Assembly: GCA_902728285.1 (NCBI GenBank)
Contig: CACVBU010000600.1
Location: 2,803,101 to 2,867,100, forward strand
Length of the DNA: 64,000 bases
DNA from: Clytia hemisphaerica
Taxonomy: Eukaryota > Cnidaria > Hydrozoa > Leptothecata > Clytiidae
Direction: 5' to 3'
Shown here: positions 10,164-20,256 of the stretch, piece by piece
How the letters are laid out: each line of letters starts with the position of its first letter
How positions within the stretch are numbered: the first letter of the stretch is position 1
Program-made: the position numbers and the translations under genes
Notes under the pieces: generated by a model
The model's input: only the letters and a program-made list of their open reading frames with translations
Databases searched by the model: none
What the model was told of the DNA's origin: nothing

Positions 10164-13100
10164 TTATAAATCAAGTTCCAAATTTGAACGATCAGTAAAT
10201 GATTGTACTTGTTGCATGTTGAGGTCATCATTCTTACCATAAATTTGCTCAACTGTAGAGAACGGACAGTTCACTTTTAATTGTAACGAATTGACATGTC
10301 TAATAAAGTTCGTACATTCTCGGTTGCTCCTGTCAATAACCAAACCTTTGGTTCCTAACATACAGTCAGGGATCCGCAACTTTAAAGCGAAACGCGTTAT
10401 AAATAATTTGATTTGATCGATGAGTTCTTTCCGCCTTTCAGGAAGAAACGACGATATTGAATCCAATGGCTCGCTTTGAATCTCAACTCCGTTGAAAGGT
10501 AAATCACATCGGCACATCGGTTTTGTTTTTGACTGATGGAAGAACCATAAAAACCGTCTGCATTGCCGTTTGTCAATATCGATAATGAATGAACGAGGAC
10601 CGAGCATTTGAGACGGTATTTTCAGCTTTAACTCGACTCTTTCAGACTGAGAGACTGTTTTGATATGCGTAAATAATGACTCTACACGTAACATATCTTC
10701 ACCACTTAAGTCACTGCGAATCTCGACCACATCGAACGGTAAGTTGTCAAACCATAAATTCATGGCGGTGAAAAGTTTCAAAAACCCTCTGCATTCTTTT
10801 AGGTGACTGTTGATGATTAACGAAGTAGCCCCAATCATGCAATGAGGTAGTTTAATAACTTTTACACTGTTTTGTTCAAGCAAGAAAATAACGGTATCTA
10901 AATCATCAGGCTGTAAATCAGACTTTATCTCAACTTTTTCAAATTGTGTTTTTGGGCCTGTAAGCCTTTCTCTTAGCTTTACGTTAGAAATTAATTTAAA
11001 TTCTGGAATCTCTGCATCAATAATCAGTGTACGTTGATCTTTCATACAACTCGGGATTTTGAGTTTGAGTTTGAGGTCCATACTTTCAAGAAAAGTGGCC
11101 ACTTCTGATAAATAGTAGTCCCAATAACGGATATAATTTTCTGCTGTTGAAAAAGGATGACATTCTTTATCATTGAAATCTCTGTAAAAGCCCACATTGG
11201 AGTCTACAATTAGTGACTTGTTACCAAGCATTGGGATCGGTATTTTGAGTTTAAGGTTCATAGCTTCAAGAAAGTTAATCACATCTAATGGTTTACCGCC
11301 CTTGATAAGGGCTTTAACCTCTGCTGTTGAATACGAGCATTCAACTGGACATTTTGATTTGGCAATAAAGTCTACAAAACTTCTGCAGGAATCCACATTG
11401 CTGTCGATAATTAACGATTTAAAACCGAGCATACAATTCGGGATTTTGAGCTCTAGATTGGAGGATTTGATGATATATGTTACTAATCCAACATATTCAT
11501 AGCTCACATCACAGTGAATTTCAATTGACGATGCTGCTTGATAAACAGGTTGTAATTTCAGCTCAAAAATAGCCTTTATATAAGCTTTGCATTCTGGAAA
11601 ATCAGTGTTGATGATTATAGTGTCAGAGCCAATCATACAATTAGGAACTTTTAATATTAAATGCAAATGTTCAATAAAAAACGATATCTGATCAACCAAT
11701 TGACTTTCATCAGCCATTTCATATATTTCCACTTCAGAAAATGGGCATTCAACTTTAGCCTCCGTTCTATAGACAATTTCCATGAATCGAGCACATTCGA
11801 CATCTAATCCATAAATGATCAAAGTATCATGATCACTCATTAAATTTGGTAATTTCAATGTCAGATTTAAACGTTGAACAAGAAATAGGACTGATTCTAT
11901 GTCAGCTGTTTCACAATGAATATAAGTTCTGGTAAAAGGGCAATCCACTATTATTGAATTTGACTTCATTAAAACTTTGGTCCATTGCTCACATTCTTTA
12001 AGCGTAGTGTCGATAATGAGATGGTTCGTACCCAACATCCGTTCAGGTACTTTCAATTTCAGGTTCAAATGATCTATGAGAAAAATGGCGTTCCTCACAT
12101 CAATTTCGTTGAGATCACTTTCGATCGTAACTGTAGAAAAAGGACATTCTATCTTCAATCGTCCTTCATAGAGTGATGTCATAAACTCTTGGCATTCTGG
12201 GATTGTTGAATCAATCAGCAAGCTGTTTGGACCGACCATACAATCAGGGATTTCAAGGGTGTTCCTGGTGAGATACTTATTGAATACCCATGTTCTATAG
12301 GGCTGGAATATTCTTCTGAAAAAGGTCGACTTTGTTGTATGTAAATTAGAGAGTCGTTGGAAGAATTTAATGAAGAAGTCATTCTCTTTCAGAAGACGTC
12401 CAATGCCAAATATAACTGGTGCACAACTTGAAAGTTCGCGGTTTGTTAAATACGGGGACATCCCTTTCGTAACGCACAAATAAAGTCCTGTCAGGAATTC
12501 CTGAAGAACTAGGTGCTTGTAATGGTAAATCGGTTCTCTCATTTCGCCACGATTGTATTTGACGATAAGACCCGTTTGCTCAAGATGTACGGGACAGTTC
12601 AATTGACGAACCTCCTCTTCAGAAAATAGCACCTGGTTTTGCATGTACGTTTTCACCGATAAAGTCATGAGTGAATAAATGCAATCAATAACATTATTAT
12701 CGTTTAGCATATCAAGCAAGTTATCATAACCTTGAGTGGAAACACCTTGTAAATGTTTTCTCAAAAAGACAAAACAAGCATACATGTAAAGTTCTGTACA
12801 AGTGTTTAAGGGTTTCGTTATGAGATCCTCGCTGTATACGTTACAGATGACCCAAGCAAACACGGGAACGGTGGACATGACTTTCAAGTTGTGGGATACG
12901 CTGATGATTTCTTTCACCCGATTGATTTTCTCAATGTTCCCGTTGAAGAATTTATCGATGTATTTTCCGACGTCCTCCTCCTTAAATCCGCAAACTACGA
13001 CTGTTTTGATTTTGATCACCGTTCTATTGGAAGTTTTCAGATCCATTATCTTTCTCTTTAAAAAGTCACACGCTTTTGGTCTTCCACATGCAATGCTTTT

Positions 13101-16100
13101 GTGACCTTTCAAGATACGACCTTGTGTGTTGATGAGATCGAAGACGATTTGAAAAGGAGTTAGCGTTCCGTTTTTGTTTACTTTCTTTTGGGAGCAATCG
13201 TAAACGTCTTGTAGCTCATCAAGTCCGTCAACAACCAGTAAAATCTTATCTGCAACTGGTTCGAGATCTTTTAAAGTAGTTTTATCAAAAATGTCAGGGT
13301 ATTTGTCTTTGAAAAGGTCCTCGATCGATTTGACCTTGCCATACATTTGATTGATCTCCCGGCAGGAAAAGAAGAAGACAAATTCCAATGGGAAATCTAA
13401 GCCCAGTTGATGCCTGGCCCACTTTCGAGTGTACATTTCAAGCATGGTTGTTTTTCCCATACCGCCCACAGCACGAACAAAAACTGCTTCATCCTCCTTC
13501 TGGAACAAGTCATGGAGCTCTATGCTTTCTTTCTGTAACAGCTTCTGCTCCATTAATACCTCACGATCAGAATTATTGATCTCCTTTTCAACCTCGGTTG
13601 CTTTGAGGACTGCTAGATCGGTGTATAGATCTTCGTCGTATTGGTAATGGACTTCATTTTGGTCTCCCATCAAGGGCTCATGAGCGAGTGAAGTGATCTT
13701 TTCTTTAGCGTATTGACATCGTAATTTTGATGATGCTAATTGGATATCTAAAAAGATGATTGTAAAAACAATTTCAATGTCAAAGACTTTGCTACACACT
13801 TTCAAGGCCATAAGTCAGTCAAACAAGCTATATGCTGAATACCGTATTACTTGAAATAAACGCCCCTCCCTAAAGGAAAAATTTTCAATAAACGCATCCC
13901 TTAATTAAACGCTTCTTCCAATAAACTCTAGGAGGGGCGTTTATCTGAAACAATTAGCTGCGAGGGAAAATTATATGAAGGAAAACTTAAACACGTGTTA
14001 AAATAATTGTATTCTTTAAGAACTCAAACTCATTTTGACTCATTTTCACCTCTCTAAAATGACATTTTGAAATGAAAGAAAACGGAACGGCAAAACAGGG
14101 TTCACGTTCACTTTATTAAAGTGACCTTGGTTAAAGATTATTCAATAAACGCCCCCTTCTTTTAAACACCCTCCCTCGAATAAACACCCTCCCTCGAATA
14201 AACACCCCCCCCCCAAACCATTAAAATTTAATAAAAATAAAATTGAATTTCCTCGAAAACCGAAAATCCGTATCTTAAGTCGAACAAATATTTTACGAGA
14301 GCAACAGATTCAGTTACTTTTTAAAGATTCTTATTCTCTGTCTTTAAAGCAAATAATCAGAAAAAAACCTACAAGCAATTTCTCACAAATCTCATAAAAA
14401 ACCCCTTTTCAGGCCTTTTTTGACCCAAATTTGCCCAAAAAATTCTCGAAGAACGGGCTCCGTCACTTTTTGGGCACTGTCATTTTGCATCACTATGCAA
14501 AAAAAACAAAAAAACTAACGAGCCAATCCCAAGAAAAGATGGTGACAGACAAACGAATGAATGAACGAACGAACGAAACAACCTCGTGCTTACCTTCAGT
14601 AACTGGTGTTTTTTTCTTGATATCGCTGACCAAATCCACTCGTTCCAATCTTTCCAACTCCGATGATAACCGTGCCCATTCGACTGTTTTGAGTTGTTCT
14701 GTTAACTTTTTTTGATCGTCATTTAGAGATAAACCAAGTCTTGTGAGTAATTGATCTTTCTGTTGGCCAATATTGTTGGAAATAATTTCCAGAGCTTCAG
14801 AGTTACAGAAAGTACCAGGTTCTAAAAAATAAATTGGATGCACTTTCTTTTGAATAAAAAATTCTTCACAGCTCAAGCATTTGTATTTTGCTAAGATTGT
14901 TATTCCAGAAGAATTCTCTCACCCCTCCTAGTAGTCCTAGTCAATTCTTGCCAGCCTTGATCATTTTTGTTTCTTCTTTTGTAATAATTTACCGTATTGG
15001 CGTCAATTTTGCAGAAAGGTTTTTCGTAAGTCTTATTCCGACTGAATGGCCTGTTCACAAAACATCTGTTCAAATTGCTGCTAAGAAAAGAAATTATACC
15101 TTTATAAGTGGGTAAAGTCTTCTTTATGAACTCATGTTCCTCTTTCAAACACTCAACTACTTGGTCAAGTCTTAAAATACATTCTTTATTTTCCTGCAGG
15201 AAATCGTTATGATCGGTCAAAATGTTTGAGTGATGGTCCAGGACATCGCCGTGATCGTCGATGGAACTTTGCTGTTTATCCAAAGTGTTCTCGTGTTCGG
15301 TCAGGGTATAGTCGTGTTCGGTCAGGGTATAGTCGTGTTTGTTCAATGCAGTGTCGTGTTTGTACAGGGTATTGTCGTGTTCGGTCAGGGTATCGTCGTG
15401 TTTATTTAATGCAGTGTCGTGTTTGTTCAGGGTATTGTCGTGTTTGTTCAGGGTATTGTCGTGTACGGTCAGGGCATTGTCGTGTTCGGTCAGGGCATTG
15501 TCGTGTTTTTTCAATGCAGTGTCGTGCGAGTTCAGGGTAGTGTCGTGTTTGTTCAGGGTAGTGTCATGTGAGGTCAGGGTAGTACCGTGTTTGTTCAGGG
15601 TAGTACTGTGCGATGATAGGGTGGTGACATGAAGTTTTAGGGCTGTGTCGTGTTTCGAAACGTCCTTCTTCAGTTTTTTCGAGAAGAAGGAAAGCGATTG
15701 GACTACAAGATTATTTGTGACATCAAGCGGTCTGGTTCTCAAGGCGTTCATATTATACGTTGTAAAACCTAAACCAATGACAATCTTTTCCCCTTCATTC
15801 CATCTCAAGTTAAGCTCATTCAAATCAATACTTTTGGCATCAGCGTGTAAAAGACGATTTCTCCAATCACGAGCAAGAATAACAAATGCTGCAGGACTGA
15901 TGTCACCAGCTGCTAACTTTTTATTCCAGCCATTTTTCGGAGGTGGCAATGTTGTGAAATTAATAATCAAAACGATGATAAGAGTTATATCAAACGTTTG
16001 GCTGTCTGTCTGAGTTGAGTTCGGAGGTAATAGAGTATCTACTTGATCTTGCTTCAATACCCCCTTCTTTACCAAGCGGTTAATGGTATTCTGCTGCTTT

Positions 16101-16279
16101 CGAATCTCGGTATTAAGAGCGGTAGGATTCCTTGGCAGACCAACATAATAATTATGTTTATAATCGTTGTGTAAGTTAGCAAGCAGTGCTTCTTTTAAGG
16201 GTTCGTGAAGCAGAGTAGCCAATCTCAGCCAGTTTTCAATTTCTTGAATGGCTTGAGCTACAGTAACGTAGGATGACAT
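10164..16279 (-). CDS. NLR-type immune receptor: HEPN(DZIP3-like) - His/Leu coiled coil - Death-like - NACHT - ten novel repeats
   Basis: Three exons join in phase: 16279-15100, 14821-14594, 13747-10164 (donors AAAG|GTATAA and GAAG|GTAAGC; acceptors TTTTTTAG and CTTTTTAG), giving about 1663 aa. Residues ~25-175 resemble the DZIP3-type HEPN domain (FDITL, LPPPKNGW, then RNRLLHADA, which supplies the R-x4-H motif). Residues ~205-385 are a heptad array. Residues ~395-468 look like a Death-fold helical bundle (LGLSLNDDQKKL, RLERVDLVSDI). NACHT follows with Walker A GGMGKTT (~564) and Walker B LLVVDGLDE (~640). From ~965 to the end there are ten copies of a ~70-aa unit (LK[IV]PxCM[LI]G, LIIDS, EC, CPFSTVEI). 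Family knowledge: NACHT proteins are cytosolic ATP-driven oligomerising sensors. Sensing by the repeat end is inference. The start is the first ATG in the frame; the only earlier initiator-like codon is a TTG. Confidence 0.9.
13843..14215. repeat. AATAAACGCCCC repeat element in NLR intron 2
   Basis: The left part is an inverted pair, TTGAAATAAACGCCCCTCCC at about 13851 against GAGGGGCGTTTATCTGAAAC at about 13932. A second cluster at 14147-14213 has direct repeats of CCCTCCCTCGAATAAACAC. The recurring AATAAACGCCC core looks like the terminal motif of a MITE family present in more than one copy in the intron. Confidence 0.55.
15281..15660 (-). repeat. Coding 21-bp minisatellite encoding His/Leu heptads
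   Basis: Within NLR exon 1 a 21-bp unit is repeated 18 times without an indel and encodes the heptad xxHDxxL (for example NKHDTAL, TEHDNTL). Four more degenerate heptads follow. His recurs every seven residues, with Leu four residues later. Placing Leu at heptad position a puts His at d, so both core positions are occupied by the repeating residues. Perfect frame preservation shows selection on the protein, while the DNA-level repeat predicts copy-number variation between alleles. Confidence 0.88.
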
Positions 16280-17333
16280 TCTCAAATCTTCAAATAATCA
16301 TCTTAATCTCATAATCTAAAAATCTATAAATCGTAAATTCAGATTAAAGTTGATTCTGATTTTCAAGGCACCTGTCAGTTGTGAGTAAAAATCTAATAGC
16401 TCCATCTAACATACGCGTTCTTTCTTTAAGAACAATTTTATGGGATAGAACAAGGAGCTCAATTTTAGCTAGAACAAATTTAAGAACAAATTTAAGAACA
16501 ATCCCAGCCTCCTATTTCAGAAATGGCTTTTTATAATCAATAAGTGAATAAAACAAGCATAAAAGGAATACTTTAAGCCTGAAAAAATAAAGACATTCAA
16601 ACCCTAAACTAAAAATATCTCTTTCCCATAGAAAGTTTTAAGCAGAACACACCATAAAACACTACAGGATTCAAGATATGGATAAACGTGAACATTGAGA
16701 ACGCTTATAGGTGCTTAAGCATATCAGCTCCAGAATTAAAGTTTCTTTTTCAGTATGAGAATGAGGCTTGAAAAATAACCGGATGGCCCCTTTAAGACAG
16801 TTCGTACTAGGGGGGGGGGTTGTTCGGGGGTCAAGCTATTGGGTGTTTAAAACGCTTTGTAAAACTTTTTCGAAAATCTAAGAAAGCTCTACAAAGCCTT
16901 TTCTTCATGGCGTTGAACCATCATCTTTTTGCACATTATACAGATTTCCTATAACACCAGACTAACTTTGAGACACCAAGAGACTATTTTCTATACATGA
17001 ACCTTGGAGCTGGATGGGTATTCTTCCCAAATTTTATTTTTCATTTTGAAAAATTCTTATTCAGATGCTTTCTGTTTACAGTAGTTGTTCCCTATCACTT
17101 TCAAAACTTTTCAAAGTCGTTCAAAGTCACCCTCAAATGCCCAGCCACGATGGCTAGCCACGATTATTATTCGATTAGATATATTATTGAATATTTAGGA
17201 TAAAATTAGCATTCTAGACTCAACTTTTTTCTATAGCCTTTGTTAGAATAGAATAGCTATTCAAAAGAACAAAGGAGTTTTTCGGTTTTTGCTCACTTTG
17301 GGCATGATGAGTGACGTCATTAAAAAATATATT
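16280..17333. other. NLR upstream region; no gene seen
   Basis: AT-rich, with a poly-G run at 16810-16819 and no long open frame. It presumably contains the NLR promoter and 5' UTR; no TATA or initiator could be assigned with confidence. Confidence 0.3.
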
Positions 17334-18002
17334 TTGTCAAAAGTTACCTTATATGACAAGGGTCTTGTGTGCCAAATTTCATCCAAAGAGACTCACTAGA
17401 TCAAAAGTTAAGGGATGGTACAGGAACAGCCCCCCCCTAGTTTTGAACCGCCCCTAAAAGCCTAGTATAAATAGGGTTAAGCCAATTTTTTGTCAAAAGT
17501 TACCTTATATGACAAGAGTCTTGTGTGCCAAATTTCATCCAAAGAGACTCACTAGATCAAAAGTCAAGGGGTGATACAGGAAAAGCCCCCCTAGTTTTGA
17601 ACCGCCCCTAAAAGCCTAGTATGAATAGGGTTAAAGGGACATAACAGTACTTGCGAAATTTGTAAACAAACTGTACGCAGCGGATACAAAATCAAAACAA
17701 ATGTCACATGTCAAAATAAAAAATCAAACCAAATATGGCTAATTTTGATTGTTCAATTGTTTTACAAGTTTGTTTTGGACACGTGATTTTAATTGTTCTC
17801 TTTAATGACACGTGGTTCGCGCAATGTTTACATTTTACTACTTTTATGTCCCTTTAAGCCAATTTTTTGTCAAAATTTACCTTATATGACAAGGCCCTTG
17901 TGTGCCAAATATCATCCAAAGAGACCCACTAGATCAAAAGTTAAGGGATGGTACAGGAACAGCCCCCCCCCCCTAGTTTTGAACCGCCCCTAAAAGCCTA
18001 GT
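17334..18002. repeat. Three-unit direct repeat (~150 bp units)
   Basis: Units start with TTGTCAAAAGTTACCTTATA (TTGTCAAAATTTACCTTATA in the third) at about 17335, 17487 and 17867, and end with GCCCCTAAAAGCCTAGT. They share a G/C-run (CAGCCCCCCCCTAG) of variable length. Units 1 and 2 are directly adjacent (joined by AGGGTTAAGCC); units 2 and 3 are separated by a 219-bp MITE that entered the same joint. Confidence 0.9.
17635..17853. mobile_element. TTAA-flanked (piggyBac-like) MITE, 219 bp
   Basis: The ends are AGGGACATAA and TTATGTCCCT, with partial similarity a few bases further in. TTAA lies directly outside both ends (17631-17634 and 17854-17857). The homologous joint between the preceding repeat units reads GGGTTAAGCC with a single TTAA, so the empty site is preserved next door. 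TTAA duplication is the signature of piggyBac-type transposition. No coding capacity. Confidence 0.82.
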
Positions 18003-18740
18003 TTTCCAGTTTGATTGTGGAACCCATCGGGTCTGTGACATGGGTGTGTGTAAAATAAATTATGTAATTTGCTTCACTGAGATCATCAGAAAATCGGAAT
18101 TCCCCTGTCGTCACAAACCTCCTCATTAGTCACTTTTCAGTGCCCATTCATTTCTCTTCGTAAACGTTGGTTCTATCCTCATAAAGTTTGTGGAGGCTTT
18201 CTTTCTCACTTGCACAGATACTATTAGGAAGAAAACACTTTTACTTAACCATGTTGAGAAGATTTTACACCGTTCCAGAGTTTATAAAATTTAATACAAC
18301 ATACTGCCTCCTATAGCCCCCTTTTCCCAAACCTCACTTCTTCTCTTTCCATTATAAGAAGAGATGTATTTGATCGAAATAATGCTTCTAACCCAGTACC
18401 ATGTATTAGATTCTCTAGCTCATGCAAAAAATTGTCAACATTTTTAAATCAAGGAAATTTTGTCCACCCCGCTCAATATTTGAAAGGATAACTTGCACCC
18501 CCAGAACATTTTTGAAGTTCAACTACGACAAGTTTCGTACAATATTATTTTTGGAGAAGTTTTATATAAACATTCCCATTTGGGATTAAAAGTTAAAATC
18601 AAAACTATTATCAAAACGATTCCCAGTCTAGAAAAACAACTTTTCAAATCCAAATTCCCCTTAAATTTATCATTTCTCATACTTCTCATACAAGCTCATT
18701 ACACATAACAAATCATATGATTTGAAAAGAAATTGCCCTC

Positions 18741-18773
<33 letters not shown>

Positions 18774-19900
18774 TACATGAAAAAACCCATTCCGTCAGCA
18801 ATCTAAACAAACTTCTTAGAAAATGCTTTTAGTTTCGCTTTACCCTCGTCATGTACAAATTTTGTGTAAGCAACTCCAATTTTCGGGTCAGCCCTGGGGT
18901 TACTTAGCATTCTAACTCAAGTCAATGTCCAAAAAAATATGCTTTGACCATCCCTGATATTTATGGTTATTGGGTCAAGGGCTTTTGTTTAATATGGTGA
19001 GATGATCTAAAAAGGTGGAAAAATTGGCAAATATGAGCTCTCGAGCCATAGCAACCCGGTTGCTTATAAAAATGTACATTCGCCACTAGAAAAACTACGA
19101 AGTTCCATTGTACTTTTGGAGAGCAGTGTTTCTAAATGATAATAATAATAACAACAATCTTTAAATATTTTGTGTCTTAATTACCTTTAACCTCATTATA
19201 TATTTTTTCAATAAGAATGCTAATAAACTTTTGGACGGTAAGCCGGTAATTTATGAAGAAATTATCGGTATTCCGGTATTTTGCAACCTCAGAAACTCCA
19301 CACGCTTAAATTAACTCGAGCTCTTAAGTATAGTTCAGCTTAAAAAAAACAAAGGGTTACAGATCTCAAGATAAATTCAAAGGACAAGTTCCGGTTGCCT
19401 TCACTCGGAATACAGAGCTTTTTAACAGGCTGAAACAAAAAATCAAGACAGACTTTTCCCCAACTTGTCATTTAAAAATATCAAATACTCTATGAAAGCT
19501 AAATTTCGTGAAGCTTCTTGCTGAAGAGCAATCGTGCGTCATGGAATATATCACAATATTTATAAGTTATTTTATAGCTACTTTCTTTATCTAGGAACCC
19601 TTGAAATCGCCTTTAACCGAATTCCAAAAGTCTGTTACGAAGAGTTCGGAATGTTATTGTCAGGACTGGTATCTCCCAGTAGGTGAAAATATGGCATATA
19701 AAGGATTTAGGAGGATACGACACTCCCTGATCAAAGAACTGTCTTCTCTATTCTACAAAAACAGAAGATCATGGCCATTAAAGCTTTAAGATATTACTCC
19801 CGATTAGAAAATTGAGGGCTCCAACCACACGTTTAAATCAACCATGCAGTAAAGACCTAATTCGGCGTCACTCATGATTGACATTAATGACAGTTCACTT
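18003..19900. other. Intergenic stretch; one possible stray exon
   Basis: Nothing definite. A plus-strand frame at 19595-19680 has an acceptor-like CTAG before GAACCC, reads a short peptide ending CQDWYLP, and meets a GTAGGT donor. With no neighbouring exon in phase I do not call it a gene. Confidence 0.2.
18737..18773. repeat. (TC)n microsatellite
   Basis: About 37 bp of nearly pure TC dinucleotides, interrupted by one CCC. Confidence 0.9.
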
Positions 19901-19916
19901 CCGGTCACGTTTATGG

Positions 19917-20006
19917 AGCGACGTCCGAGTGGTCAAGGCGTTACCATCTCAGACCAGGCGTTACCATCTCAGACCAGGCGTTCACGGTTCGAATCCTCGC
20001 TTTTAC
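19917..20006 (+). repeat. tRNA-like sequence (Leu/Ser-type) with an internal 20-bp tandem duplication
   Basis: CGTCCGAGTGGTCAAGGC resembles a tRNA D-arm/A box, and GGTTCGAATCC is a perfect B box/T-arm. Between them the 20-mer GGCGTTACCATCTCAGACCA occurs twice in tandem, which destroys normal tRNA spacing. It is therefore a tRNA pseudogene or the head of a SINE, not a working tRNA. Confidence 0.6.
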
Positions 20007-20256
20007 CAATGTTCTTTCTTAGTGAAACATTCTCAATGATAGTCAAGTCGTCTGACTGTGGACCCCGTGAAAACAATCGAAATACAGCCTAAAAGTTCTA
20101 GATTACTGGGCTATACACGTAAAATATCGACTCAATCTTTCTAGCTACATAAGACATAACAACCCAATCCTTACAATCGTAATGTATCCGGACTCAAAAC
20201 TTTGAGAAATAGAGAAAAAATAATAAATAAAGAAAAGCAAAAGATATATTTCATAC

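Noticed and set aside
15226-15660. Regular 21-bp repeat resembling a CRISPR array or a plus-strand protein
   Set aside because: Units are contiguous with no spacers and lie inside an intact minus-strand exon; the plus-strand frames (VRSGY-, CLFRVLS-type repeats) are shadows of it.
17334-18002. Three-unit repeat as a duplicated gene exon
   Set aside because: No frame stays open through the units on either strand and the poly-C run changes length between copies.
19595-19680. Possible plus-strand exon (acceptor CTAG, donor GTAGGT)
   Set aside because: No neighbouring exon in compatible phase and no recognisable sequence.
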